In this document: piece by piece, positions 11,999 to 24,376 of the stretch
How the letters are laid out: each line of letters begins with the position of its first letter
How positions within the stretch are numbered: position 1 is the first letter of the stretch
Origin: Cunninghamia lanceolata
Taxonomy: Eukaryota; Streptophyta; Pinopsida; Cupressales; Cupressaceae
Direction: 5' to 3'
DNA length: 64,000 nucleotides
Assembly (NCBI GenBank): GCA_027924645.1
Contig: BSBN01000040.1
Location: forward strand, 3,534,001-3,598,000
The notes under the pieces: model-generated
Told to the model about the DNA's origin: nothing
Databases searched by the model: none
Seen by the model: only the letters and a program-made list of their open reading frames with translations
Translations under genes and position numbers: made by a program

Positions 11999-13274
11999 AT
12001 TTTTTTTTCTTTTTCTCATATATGAAATACAAATGCAAGTGCAAGGAAAGTAAACACACAACCCAAAATGTTGGAGGGACTCATCGCCACATGTTGTAAA
12101 GTGCCAAAAACTCACATACTAAAATAGCATACCAAAAAGCATTCCACATTCCCATTAGAGAAGTGAATCAGAATATCTATAGGTGCCTAAAAATGGCAAG
12201 TTTCCAAATAATGAAGTACCAATTTCATACACTAAGAGTGTTACATTTTCATTTACATACACCAATCAGGGTGTTACAATACATCTATTTCAATGCTACA
12301 AGTAAAAGATATTGCATCAGTACATCAATTATATTAATGAAAGTAATTATACATTTTTTACAGATTGGCTATGCAAGCCATACAAGAGTAATACAATGAA
12401 ATATATATATCCATAATGAATCATAGAACATAAGAATCTATGTCCTTAACCGCCATGACCCCATTGGTCTTCTATAAGCCAAGGCCAAGAGTGTGGTTAA
12501 GGTGCTTTTTCCACCCAACAACGAAGTACTAGACTTCCCCGAGTTTCTTCCTAACTCGAAGAAAGCACCGACCCTGCATGAGGAACCTAGCAACCTGGAA
12601 TGGTATAGGAGGAGGGAATCTCTTGATTCATGCCTATTGCTTGTATGCATTCCTAAACTAAGCTAGAATGACATAGCTCTCGCAAGCAGGATGTGGTAGA
12701 GACATATATAACATATAATCTAGGCTTTTCTAAACCATCTTTTTCAATGGTACAGCAGCTTGGCCAAGCTATAATAAATAAAATTGGTAATTTAGAAAAA
12801 GTAAATTATCATCTCTAGGAGCCCACATTCGGCAACCTGTCCCGGAAGTAAAATAACTCTCAAAATATAAATAAATATACCAATTTCCATAATTTCAAGT
12901 ATAGTTTGTTTCAGATTTAAAGTGTTTGCTAACAATGTTCTTTTCAAAAAATAAAAGGATTTATTCAAAATTACATCATTTTTCTAGTTTGCATGTTTTT
13001 GGTCTAATTTTACATTTCTAGTGATAAACAATGATCCAATCAAAGAAAATTTGTTTCCTAACCTTTGTGATATAAAATAATTGTATGAAACAAAAAAATG
13101 AATCTACTAATTTCCTCATGCGGGTTTATTTTCATCTCTATGGTTTGAAAATATTTAATTTATGTATGGAAAATCATAGTTATAGATAAATATATATTTT
13201 CAACTATGACTGGTTTTTAATTGAACTGATTTATGTAAATAAGGGTTTCATCATTTACATTGAAACCATGGCTG

Positions 13275-13277
<3 letters not shown>
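11999..13277. other. No gene recognised
   Basis: A 25-base phrase GGAGGGACTCATCGCCACA (about 12073) recurs with one change near 22400. Between 12430 and 12610 the base composition is less AT-rich, with an arginine-rich short frame on the minus strand, but nothing recognisable is encoded. Confidence 0.35.

Positions 13278-13336
<59 letters not shown>
13278..13336. repeat. (AT)n microsatellite
   Basis: An uninterrupted AT dinucleotide run of about 59 bases. Such a run can extrude as a cruciform and may vary in length between individuals. Confidence 0.95.
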
Positions 13337-13341
<5 letters not shown>

Positions 13342-13446
13342 ACAGTTGCAAATTGGAATATAAAGATATATATATTCATTACAAAACAAATAATATAAAA
13401 TTGTTTAAAATATAGTAAGTATTCGACAACTTACACATATACAACA

Positions 13447-13449
<3 letters not shown>

Positions 13450-13511
<62 letters not shown>
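13450..13511. repeat. (AT)n microsatellite
   Basis: A second uninterrupted AT run of about 62 bases, 114 bases after the first. Confidence 0.95.
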
Positions 13512-13513
<2 letters not shown>

Positions 13514-13590
13514 CATCTTTTACAAAATATACATTAACTGCCGATGGGTTGCATAATTTAATCATCGATAGAAGAGAATTCTACAAAAAA

Positions 13591-13831
13591 TATAAATAAT
13601 ATTATTTTTTTGAGAATGATACAGATATATGTTATCAGTATATAAGTATTTCCTTATATACGACAACCAATTTGTATGTATAATATCACTGAAAATATAA
13701 TAACAGTTGCAATTATAAATAATATTATTATTTTGAGAATAATACAATATATGTTATCAGCATATAAGTATTTCATTATATAGGACAGCCAATTTGTATG
13801 TATAATATCACCAAAAATATAATAACAGTGT
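13591..13831. repeat. 123-bp tandem duplication
   Basis: Two adjacent copies, 13591-13713 and 13714-13831, both running from TATAAATAATATTATT to AATATAATAACAGT. They differ at a few positions, for example TATATACGACAACC against TATATAGGACAGCC. Confidence 0.85.
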
Positions 13832-13837
13832 TATGGT

Positions 13838-13839
<2 letters not shown>

Positions 13840-13875
<36 letters not shown>
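13840..13875. repeat. (AAT)n microsatellite
   Basis: About twelve AAT units directly after the 123-bp duplication. Confidence 0.95.
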
Positions 13876-13877
<2 letters not shown>

Positions 13878-14576
13878 TTCTCATTTCACACAGAAACAGA
13901 GATACACAATTGAGATAATGACATTATGGATTTGTATAAAAACCTATTAATACACTATCTGATAGTTAAATCCCTTCCTATCCTCCACTCTTTTTCTTGT
14001 TCCTTTAATGCTTCCTTTGCCTAAATCCCAAATCTTCTTTACTGTGCTCTTGTTTTTCAGAATGAAGGTTGTGAATTAATTTTTTTTTGTGGGTGTGAGA
14101 ATGAGAGAGTTGTCTCTTTTTAAATTGCATTCTTTCCTTCTCAATCTTCTTTCTTTCTATCTTTTTTCAATTTCGAATTTTGTTTTGTTTTTGTCTTTTT
14201 CTATTTGTTCCTATCTTTTTGTTTTCTTTTCTAAAATTTATTTCTAATTTATCAAATAGAACATATATTTCTACTTTTGAGTCTTTTTCTATTTTTCTAT
14301 TTATATTTATCTTTTTGTTTTCTTTTTCTACGATTTATTTTTAATTTATCAAATAAAACACTTATTTCTACTTTTTGAAAACACGTATATAATGACTAAC
14401 TTAATTTTATTACTAAATTTTGCAACACAAATATAAATAATAATTCTAATTTTGAAAAGGCATAAATTTAATAACTAAAAGTAATTTACTAAATAAATTT
14501 GCCACATAATTATTTCTAAAAAATAATAATTAATAAAATATGATTATTTCCCTCACATACAATTTCAAATAAAAAT

Positions 14577-14578
<2 letters not shown>

Positions 14579-14622
<44 letters not shown>
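14579..14622. repeat. (AT)n microsatellite
   Basis: AT run of about 44 bases, about 130 bases before the LINE start. Confidence 0.95.
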
Positions 14623-14624
<2 letters not shown>

Positions 14625-14762
14625 CTTTTTATTTCACCAAGAATATTTTTAATATTAATTAATTAAATAACAACTATAAAATATAAAATAATTTTCTCTT
14701 CTAGTAAAATAAGAAGGCAATATATTAATAAAATTAATTATATTATTATATGTGACAATAAT

Positions 14763-16424
14763 ATGCGACAAAGTTATGGGGTCTTCACAAGAAGACCTTT
14801 ACCTTCGCAACAAAGTTTGTTTTTTGAAGCGCTTAGGGCACGAAGATGCTCATTTTATCCGAAGTATGCACGCAGAAGGTTTCGAGAGGATTTTTGCTAT
14901 GTTCAACAAAGAAGTTTTTTGGTGCGCCATGATCCTCCTCGTTACCAAAGTTTTGGTTCTGTTGGTAGGCTCAATGGTCATAATCTACACTACACCTCAA
15001 GAAACACAGATTCTGGACTTCGACAGGCATGGAGGGAAAAATCAATTAAGTCTACCAACAACCATGTAGATGACAGTCATATTCAGGCGGATAGGGTTTC
15101 CATGGAAATAGTAAACATCCAAATTCTGGAAGATATGGTAAACCCCTATGTTCAAGATCTTACTTCATGAGCCCTTATTGGTAAGGTTTGGAACCCTAAA
15201 TTTAATTTTGATGAATTTCTTGCATGGGTTAGGGTTACTTGGAAAGGGGTTTCGGATGTCTTCTTCTTGCATAAAGATTTATGTGTTTTTACAGTGGTTT
15301 TTGAAAATGGGGGTTTTCATGATGAAACCCTTAGCCAAAAATTGTGGTTTTATTGTGGCAGAGGGTTTTGTCTCCAAAAATGGGAACCAAATTTTGACCC
15401 GGTTAAAGCTAATATGAATTTTGTTCCTTTTTGGATCTCTTTGCTAAATTTACCACTAGAATATAGGGATCTTTCTACCATTGAATTTTGTGCCAAGAAG
15501 CTGGGTTTCTTCATTAAGCATGATCTGTCAAATTTCCAAAAGCTGGATTTGCCAGTAAGATTTTCTATAGTTCTCAATACTTCGTTTCCCTTTCCCAAAT
15601 TTATGGAGTTTCACTCTAAATTTGGAAATTGGAAACAAGTAGTTATCTTTGAACACCCCATGGCTATTGATAAAGCGGAAATGCAACATCCAAATAAATC
15701 CTGTGAGGATTTTGAAGAAGTTAATTTTGCAAAGGAAAATCTAGACTCTGTTAATATAGGGGAAGCATCTCTAAATCATTTTGTCAATTCCTCTATTTCT
15801 GAAGAAGATTTCTAGACTGTAACAGGGTTAGAAGAAGAATGTCCTTTTGAATTTGCAATTGATAACCCTGATGACATTCAAACTCCTGTTTTTCCTAATG
15901 ATAAAATTAAGAAAAACTTGCTTAATTCTTTTAATTTTGAGGCAAATGGTACTAGGGAAATCGTAAATAAAATGGCTGAGTCAGGTTCAGATGGTTTTCC
16001 TTTTTCTGAAGAGGAAGCTAATGCTTTTGTTGAAAGAACTTTCTGTAAAGTTGCCTCCAATCTTATAGAAGAACTAGCAGATGAGGTAATTACAGTAAAG
16101 CCAAATTCTTTTGTAGATGATCCAGCCACTTTTAACATTTCTATTCCTAGTTTAGATCATCAAAATTGTTTAAATCACGGGAAATTAGGCCCAGTTATTC
16201 CACTAGGAGAAGAAAATGATGCCTTTGATTTTGAAACAAAGTTGTCTATTTCTCAATCGTTGAGTCAAGATTCACCTACCAAACAGAGTTCTATTTCTCC
16301 CTCTGAGAGAGGACGTAAGCCAAAATCCTTTAAAACACAGGAAGAAATAAAAGCTAGTTTGCAGGCCACCTTGGATACATGTTTGAGATTGGGGAGAGTT
16401 AGAAACTCTCCCTGCGAACAATGA
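14763..16424 (+). pseudogene. LINE ORF1, DUF4283-like RNA-binding protein, two nonsense changes
   Basis: One frame spans 553 codons with stops at 15168 (TGA) and 15813 (TAG), both one C-to-T step from CGA and CAG. The middle (about residues 140-300) has the plant LINE ORF1 pattern: GKVWNPKFNFDEFLAWVRVT, then LSQKLWFYCGRGFCLQKWEP, then FVPFWISLLNLPLEYRDLST. It matches my memory of the DUF4283 domain of plant LINE and endogenous L1 ORF1 proteins. The first 135 residues are arginine-rich. I see no CCHC zinc knuckle, which many relatives have. The last third is acidic and serine-rich. ORF1 proteins coat the LINE RNA. The final TGA overlaps the ORF2 start as ATGA at 16421-16424. Confidence 0.7.
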
Positions 16425-19400
16425 AGCTTCTTTCATGGAATGTTAGGGGCATCAATGCACCTAACAAACGACGCTTGGTTAAGCATCAGTTAGATTCATC
16501 TGGCTCTGATATTGTCTTACTTCAAGAATCAAAACTATCTACATCTCAAGCTGATATTATTTTTCCAAGTTGGTTAAAATGGAAATATATACACATCCCT
16601 TCTCAAGGGGCCTCAGGAGGTCTAGCTATTCTTTGGGATAGTAAAGTGTGTGAAATAGAGTTAGTTTGTTCTGTTCCAAATTTCTTCTTGGTTAAAATCA
16701 AATCCTCCTCATTAATTTTTTAGCTTTTCAATATCTATGGACCTATTGCAACCAGAGAAACAAAACAATGTTGGGATATTTTATCATCTCTTTTAGAGCA
16801 ATTATCTGGTGAGAAAGTTATTTTAGGGGGGGATTTCAATGTTATTTCTTGTTTAATAGAAAAATCAGGAGGAATTTTTCCTCCTTAGAGGGTAATAGAG
16901 GATTTTAAAGAATTTATTTCTGATAATGCTTTAATTGACAGTCCTCTTTTGAATGGGAGCTTCACTTGGTCTAATAGGTGAAGAGGTTTTTTAAATATTA
17001 TAGAACGACTGGATAGATTTCTTTTCTCTTCAGAGTGGTGTCTTGAGTCTAACATTCCTGGTACAGCTGTTATTCCTTTTACTGCTTCAGATCATTTTCC
17101 TATTTCTGTTCAAATTAATACTACTTTAAGAAGGTAGACTTATAGGGCATCTTTCAAGTTCCAATCTATGTGGTTTAGAGATAAAAACTTCTTATCCCTA
17201 CTAAAATTATGGTGGTCAAATGCTCTTTATGTCAAAGGCTCTCATATGTTTTGGGTCAATGAAAGGTTGAAATATATGAAACATAAAATCTTGGAATGGA
17301 ATAAATCTTCTTTTGGTAACATTTTCTCCCAAAAAGCAGCTCTACAATCTCAATTACACCAGTTAAATGAAACTATTATTAGCAAAGGCATGGATAATGC
17401 CTCTTTTGAATACATAAAAACTCTCCAATTTGATTTAGAGGAAATCTTATCCCGGGAAGAAATTTTCTAGAGACAAAAGTCAAGGGAAACATGGTTAAAG
17501 GAAGGTGATCATAATACAAAGTTTTTTCATGTTTTGACTATGCTTAGAAGACAAAAAAATTCTATTGTATCCATTAAAGATTCTATGGGAAATTTATTAC
17601 TAGAAGAATCTCTCATTCAAAAAGAAGGGATTAATTTCTTTCAGAAACTTCTATCTAAAGAAACTACTCACATCCCAACTTCGACTGTTGCAGATGTTTT
17701 AACTCACATTCCTAAATTGATTTCTCAAGAAGATAATTTGGAGTTGATGAAACGTTTTACCTTAGAAGAAGTCAAGGTAGTAGTCTTCCCCCTAGATCCA
17801 GACAAATCCCCTGGTCCAGATGGTTTCACTCCTCTCTTTTTTCAAAAATGTTGGGATTTTCTGGGCAAGGATATTTGGCTAGCTATAGAAGAAGCTCAGA
17901 GAAATAGAAGTATTCTGAAAGAAATTAATTCTACATTTATTGCCTTAATTCCAAAAGTTGCTACTCCTTCCTCCTATGCTGATTTCAAAACCATATCACT
18001 TTGTAATACTCTTTATAAAATCATTTCTAAAGCAATCACATCAAGGCTTCCTACTCTAATCCCAAAAATTATTTCCGATGAACAAGGTGGTTTTGTCCCA
18101 AGAAAGGAAACTTCAGAAGGTGCTCTGGTTGCCCATGAGGTACTACACTCAATCCCTCAACATAAACTTCCAGCTATGTTGGTTAAGCTGGACATGTTAA
18201 AAGCTTATGATCGAGTTTCTTGGGATTTTTGTTACAAGTTCTTCTGAAATTTGGTTTTTCCTCAAAATGGTGCAAATGCATTTATTCTTGTATTTCTGGT
18301 GTTAGTTTTTCAGTATTGATAAATGGTTCTCAATCTGATTATTTTAAATCTTCACAAGGAATAAGACAGGGAGATCCTCTTTCCCCTTTTCTTTTTATCT
18401 TAATGGCTGAAGGTTTAAGTAGACTAACCACAAGTAAGAATTTGATGGGTTTCTAGATAGGGATAAATATCCCTAGAGTACCTTTCTCTATTACACATGC
18501 CTTGTTTGCAGATGACACTCTATTGTTTGGGCAGCCTGTGATGAAGGAGGCTAAAGTTTTGAAGGATGTTATTAACAGTTATTGTCTTATATCGGGTCAG
18601 AAAGTGAATCATAGTAAATCTAAAATTTTCTTTTTCTTCACATCTATGTTGGTGCAAAAAAGGATAGCTAAATTTCTTGGTTTTCAAGTTGACACCTTAC
18701 CCTCGAGGTATCTGGGAATTCCTCTTTTTTTGGGTTCAATTAAAAAATTGTTCTGGGATAAGCTAATAACAAGTATTAAAGCTAAAATATCTTCTTGGAA
18801 AGGTAAATGCCTTACTTTGGCTAGGAAAATTTTGATGATCAAAATAGTCCTTTCAACTATTCCAATTTATTTGCTCTCAGTATTGAAGGTCCCAAAAACC
18901 ATTTTGAGCTATATTGTGAATATTCTAAGAAAATTTTTGTGGAATGGCTCCAATTTAAATGGGAGAAAAATTCCCTTAATTTCATGGGATAAAATTTGTT
19001 TTCCTAAACAGTTTGGGGGAGCGGGAATTCATAATATTGCAGCACAAAATAAAGCTCTTGGAGCTAAACTGGTCTGGAATTTATATCAAAAGTCATATTC
19101 TAAATGGGGAAAATTAATGTATGCAAAATATCTAGATTATTTTTCTTTTGAAAGAATTTTTACAATACTTAATCCAAAGGAGGGTTCTCATATGTGGAAT
19201 TTTTTGATTAGCTGTCGTGAAGTTATTTCACCCTATTTAACATGGGTTATCCATGATGGACAATCTGCCCTTTTCTGGGATGACTCTTGGAATAATTATC
19301 CTCCTCTAGTTAAAACAGAAGGTCTTCAAGAGATCAAGTCTTTACTGTGTCAGGTTTGGGGAACAAAAGTTAAAGATTATTTTGAATTTGCTAATAATGC

Positions 19401-20686
19401 GGATATTAGTAAAGCTAAATGGAAAAATTTTGATGACTTCTTGGTCCCTCAAGAGCAGAAGATTTTGCTTAAGACTATTTTGAAAGATAGAAGACTTTTT
19501 ATCTCAGGTGAAAAGGATAAACTGGTCTGGGCTCCTTCAAAGTCTGGTCGTTACACAGTTAAACTTGGCTATTTAAGTCTCACTAGGAAGGATTCTAATT
19601 TAGACTTTATTTGGCCCTACAAGTTATGTTGGAGTGAGCCTTGCTTACCTAAAGCAGGAGCCTTTACTTGGTTAGCATTGAACTACCAAATTCTTACAAG
19701 TGATAGATTATCTAAACTTGGGATTACAAATTCTTTTTCCTGCCCCTTCTATCATGAGGTGGAGGAATCGGTGGATCATTTGTTATTGAACTACAGCTTC
19801 TCCTCTCAAGTCTGGTATTGGCTTCTTTCAAAATTGAATTGGTTGGGTCCTCTTCCTTTTTCTTTACTCCAAGTCTTCCAAAGTTGGCCTATATTGTTCC
19901 CCAAGTCTACTTTTTCTATCTTATGGATTGTATCTCCAAGTATTGTCATCTGGTCATTATGGTTAGAAAGAAATAATAGATTGTTTAAGAAAATAAGTAA
20001 TCCTCTCCATGTAGTTTTGAGCAAAGTTGAAAAATCAATTACAGAAGTGGTTTTAGCCTCCTTTCTCTCAAAGAAGGAGGGCTCTCTTATCTTCACGAAT
20101 TGGGATGATATGACATTAAAAAACTAGAAACAATTAAGGCTGCCTAATTCTAACTATTTTCTAATTGATGTTAAGATTGATCGATCCTCTATCAAATGGA
20201 TCCCTCCGCCTGATTCTTTTGTAAAGCTTAATTTCAATGGTGCAAGTAGAGGTAATCCAGGGATTTCAAGTGCTGGTTGTGTTATTAGAAATCATCATGG
20301 AGTAGTTCTTAGAGCTCTATCAATCAAGTTGGGCACAATAACAAATAATGAGGCTGAGGCTTTGGCTTTAATAGCTGGTTTGAATTTAGCATTTAAATGT
20401 GGATTCACAAGTCTTATCATGGAAGGTGACTCCCTTAATATTGTTAGAGCTTTTTCCAATAACTCTTCTCCAAGTTGGAAAATTGATTACATTTTAAAGT
20501 TTGGAAGGGATTTATTGAAACATTTTTCATTCTTTTCAAATTATGCATACTTATCGTGAAGGTAATGTATTAGTAGATTTTTTGGCTAGCTTTGCATTTA
20601 GTACTAATGATGATGTTCTTGAATGGGATTCTGAATCTTTTCTCAAGATACCTCGAGTTAGCGACATTTTGGAGAAGGATAAATAG
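16421..20686 (+). pseudogene. LINE ORF2: endonuclease, reverse transcriptase, RNase H; several stops
   Basis: Starts at the ATG inside ATGA and spans about 1,420 codons. Endonuclease motifs: LLSWNVRGI, LLQESKL, LGGDFNVI, ERLDRFLFS and ASDHFPI. RT motifs: [63 protein letters not shown] zinc-binding-like region follows (SCPFYHEVEESVDHLLLNYS), where the second Cys of the usual CxxC is now Tyr-His. RNase H comes last: LNFNGASRGNPG, NNEAEALAL, MEGDSLNIV, and out of frame HTYREGNVLVDFLASFA. Premature stops at 16721, 16886, 16979, 17135, 17468, 18454 and 20125 are TAG or TGA; frameshifts lie near 18240 and 20545. The first RNase H Asp is Asn (FNGA), so that activity would be lost even without the stops. 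Confidence 0.88.
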
Positions 20687-20933
20687 ATTTAGTTTGTGTA
20701 ATTTTGGCAGAATTTATTAGTTTCTTATCACTTTTTTATCCTTACTCTATTGGTCTTCCATGAGTATTAGCTGACGTTATTATTTACTTTCACTTATCCT
20801 CTTGTCAGGTGTGAGGTACTTTGATATTTGTATGAAGTGCAGGTTGGCAGGTTTTGCACAAGGGAGTTGGCAATTCTATTTTTTTCTTTAATTACTGTGC
20901 TATGATTGATATTTACTCACTTATCTTGGTGTT

Positions 20934-21650
20934 ATGCTCTGTGTTGGTTCCATAAGTTTCCTTTACTTGTTGCATTTGGTAATCTCCAAGCTTCCACAAT
21001 TTAGCATGGGTTATGTTCAGAGGAATTCCCAAATTTCTTGGCCTATCAAGAATTGGGAACGGCCCCTCCTTGGTCTCTCTATTTCAAACTCTCTGTTGGA
21101 AGTCTTTAAGGTTTATGAGGTCTCTGTCGGCAGAGCAATTGCTCAGGTTTGTGATTCACATTTTATTCATTCTCCAGTGGCTATTTATGCTTCTCAAGCT
21201 GCATCACATTTTCTTTCTAATGTGATGGATCTCTTGCAAAATGGTGAAAGGGTAAGGTTATTGGGTATTACATTTATACAAGATGTGCATTTCTCTGTTG
21301 ATTCTTTTAACGTTGCTTTAGAAGATTATGATTTGCATGAAGGATCTGCTCTTGTGGGAGGTTTATTTGATTGCAGGTTACTATTCTAAACACCTGCACT
21401 CCACTGTCTCTTCAATGCTTTTATGCATGGGCTTCAAAACAATTGTGTGATTTCCTTCCAAAATTCTATCCATTGTCACAGGAGGTAACTGGTGAATCAA
21501 GTGGCAGCTAAAGCTACAAAAGTTTTTAATGCTTTGCATTATTTACTGAATTACGTCCCTCCCCCTCCGCCTCCTCCTCCTCCTCAGCAAGCAGACATGG
21601 ATGGTCCTGCAGCGGGTCGTACCTTACAGATCATCGAGATTGTAGATTAA
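20934..21650 (+). pseudogene. Possible third LINE ORF, unknown function
   Basis: Downstream of RNase H a single frame covers 239 codons to TAA at 21648, broken only by TAA at 21387 and 21486; CAA in their place would open it fully. The encoded text is protein-like (SVGRAIAQVCDSHF, YASQAASHFLSNVMDLL, DVHFSVDSFNVALEDYD) and ends in a ten-proline run, QQADMDGPAAGRTL and IIEIVD. No domain is recognised. An internal ATG at 21009 is an alternative start. L1 elements usually have only two ORFs, so this is either an element-specific ORF3, a captured host fragment, or a chance frame in the 3' untranslated region. Confidence 0.4.
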
Positions 21651-21956
21651 TTGGGAGTTTTTTTATGTTTTTGGTTTCTGTTCATAGTTTTTTGTCCTGA
21701 TTACTGGTCGTCTCCGCCAACTGCTTTGTATAAACTACTGTTTTTATTTTATGAACTCTGTTCTGAATTAAGTTACAAATGTTGCTACTGGATCGACTCT
21801 TTTTGAGTTGATTATTGTATTATTTTTTCACATAATAGGCTATAACCAGAGGCTTTCTTTGTCGATTCTTTCCTGTCGATATGCCTCCCTGAATCTGGCA
21901 TTTTGTATTTTCTTTTTAATTAATATATTTTAGTGGTTTTTTACCACTTTTTGGGG

Positions 21957-21967
21957 AAAAAAAAAAT
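21957..21967 (+). other. Poly(A) end of the LINE
   Basis: A run of eleven A follows CACTTTTTGGGG, the expected 3' end of a LINE copied from polyadenylated RNA. The 300 bases before it are T-rich untranslated sequence. Confidence 0.7.
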
Positions 21968-23700
21968 TATGCAATGATAATGCATCTATATGCCATCTAT
22001 GTGTGTGTGTGTGTGTAAGAGAGTCCACTCCATCCCAACCTTGCTAGGAAGCTAACCACCTCTACCTTAACCACACCCTTGTCTTCTACAACCTGCAACT
22101 CATGAAACTCAAAATTTTCAATTAATAGGTTAGTATCCAAATAGTCGAAGAATAGCCAAAGCATTATATTTCATTATTAAAATAAAATAATATTCACTAA
22201 ATTTCATCACTTCAAAATAAAATAATATTCATTTATCTCATCTTTTCAAAATAAAATAATATTTATTTGATCCATACTCAATTATCCATAAATAATTCTA
22301 ATTATAGTAAGTTCAATAATGCATCAAAGTTTGAGACATGACACACGTCTTTAGACTACATATGGGGCAACAGACACACAAAACCAATCTCAGAGTGTAG
22401 GAGGGACTCATCACCACACGTCTTTAGACTATGCTTGGGAACAAACACGCCATACACACACACATAGAAGACATGGAGAAAACATGATAGACAAGTGATG
22501 GAAGAAACCTATTGCTAGGTTCACAGCCATCTCAGGCATGCTATAGGCACACACCGACGATTGGGCTTTGCCACAACAATCGCCGAAGACACGCTTAAGA
22601 GTTAAGATAGTCTTAGATCCGCTCCCTGCCTACTTGGAGGACTTTTTGAAAATGACAGGATGTGCACTCTCCTCGAGAAATACACCATCCTCGCCTCACA
22701 TGGAGGGCTTAAAATAAAAAGGATATGCGCGATATCTCGCCTCCGTAGAGGGCTTAAGTGATTGCAGTAGATTTCAAGCTTTACAAACACTTTGCTAGCA
22801 TCTAAATTAGACAACTTACCTTATATGCCCCCACCTTAAGGTGGTTGATATCATGTACTGATACCAAGCACGTTAAGGTAGAGAGAAAACACACAAGGGA
22901 ACAAGAGCTCTTGCAAAGCCCATGCCCCCAGAGGTGACATGTACTTTACAATCACCAAATGTTGCCACAAACACATTCCTACAAGAAAGAGGTTAGAAAT
23001 ATTTTCATAAGACAATAACCACATCACATGATAAGAACAATGCATGAAAAATCAATCATATCAAAGAGCCAAGGTTACACTACGGATTCAGAAACTGAGT
23101 ATAACCGTGGGGCTATACTGCAAAGATCTTAGAATCGAATGTAAACGAGGCAAGATTCAAAGATAAACAAAGTGCACAAAGAAACAATATTGTTATTTTT
23201 TGTAAGTGCGATAAGGCAACATCAGAGTATCACATAGAGTGATTCTACTAGCCAAGTGTCGGATAATATATAACAACCCCATCATCATGTGTGGACTAGG
23301 AACATTTTTTGATTTCTTGCTGAAGGGACACTAGCTCTGTATTAGTATAATAAGTTTTCTGTCATCCGCCAACTAGATAGAACCACTAGAGGAAGGTAAA
23401 CAATAAATCAAGAGATGAGAAACAAGTGCCTTAGGGACAATCATGTAGGAGGGTGCCCCCAAGTCACCAACCGCAATGCTATGTCTGTCAGACACAACAA
23501 ACAATAGTGAAAATAGAGGAGAAGCAATATAGAAGAATGATGATACAAATAGAAGAAGGGGCACAACAGAGGTGGTCTCTCAGTATCTTTGACCTTACAA
23601 GATTATCAAGGGTCATACTAGGAGGCCTAAATAACACATAAAACATCATGGGGGAAACACAACATAGAGGTAAAGGGTTAGAAATACTTACCTGAAACAA
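21968..23700. other. No gene recognised
   Basis: A short TG run (about 21999-22015) opens the stretch. ATTTCATCACTTCAAAATAAAATAATATTCA-like phrases recur three times between 22180 and 22265. GGAGGGACTCATCACCACA near 22400 matches the phrase at 12073 on the other side of the LINE. The short frames on either strand show no domain. Confidence 0.4.
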
Positions 23701-23978
23701 CCCAATGCTAACAACATATATATCTAGGAGGAGGCCACCCCTGAGAGCAACTAGAATAGGTGCTACAATGAGTGTGGCAAAATGAGGGAGAAATACACTT
23801 ATTCACTATCCTCCTAGGAGGTGGAAGAAGTGATTTGTTTTGAGTGATCTCAACATCCATCCATAAGGGATTTAATGTGAGAGACCTTTCTTTATCCACT
23901 AGTGCTGCATCTTTTGGAGAGAGAGCATAGGAATAAAGGAAAGGTAAGGTTTTGTGAGGATAATTGTTAAAGTTTGTA

Positions 23979-24161
23979 TCTTTAGTGATGTTCAAAGAAT
24001 ATGCAACCAAAGGAGAGTTAGTCAATGTTTTTAAATCCTTAGTGATATCCAAAGGATTTGAACATTCGGCCAAAGGAGGGAGATCAAGGATTTGCACTTC
24101 CTTAGTGATGTCCAAAGTACTTGAATATTCAACTAAAGGAGGAAGATCAATAGGATGATTC
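23979..24161 (-). repeat. 63-bp coding repeat (three copies)
   Basis: Copies start at about 23979, 24036 and 24099 on TC(C/T)TTAGTGAT, spaced 57 and 63 bases. They encode the DLPPL..S..LDITK repeats. Confidence 0.65.
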
Positions 24162-24254
24162 ATAGAGGCTTCATGTACTATGTTAGGGTTAGAGTTTATA
24201 ATATTGTTAAATGAATTATCATTATCTATCCATGGAAAGTTCTTTGTTAGAGGG

Positions 24255-24376
24255 GGTTCTTCATTCACTAATGCTTCATCTTGGCCAGAGAGATCATTGC
24301 AATGGAGAGATGGTGGTGGTTCTTCATTCACTAATGCTTCATCTTGGCCAGAGAGAGCATTGGAATGAAGAGACGA
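24255..24376 (-). repeat. 63-bp coding repeat (two near-identical copies)
   Basis: GGTTCTTCATTCACTAATGC starts at 24255 and again at 24318, and identity continues for most of the 63-bp unit. The first unit encodes the SGQDEALVNEEPP repeat. Confidence 0.85.

Larger units (their letters stand above)
14750..21967 (+). mobile_element. L1-type LINE with ORF1, ORF2 (EN-RT-RNase H) and possible ORF3
   Basis: The order ORF1, ORF2 with APE-type endonuclease, RT with FADD, zinc-binding C-terminal region and RNase H, then a 3' region ending in an A run (21957-21967), is that of a plant L1-clade LINE. The left border is approximate, set just before ORF1 where AT-rich DNA gives way to coding text. I could not find a convincing target-site duplication. 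The element is inactive: ORF1 carries two stops, ORF2 seven stops and two frameshifts. LINEs copy themselves by nicking the target and priming reverse transcription at the nick. Confidence 0.85.

Noticed and set aside
13562..13747. Tyrosine- and asparagine-rich 61-codon frame
   Set aside because: Product of the AT-rich 123-bp tandem duplication; no coding signal.
21376..21480. An intron with GT...AG ends explaining the stop in the LINE third ORF
   Set aside because: Splicing at those sites leads straight into a TAA in the following codons, so it does not restore the frame.
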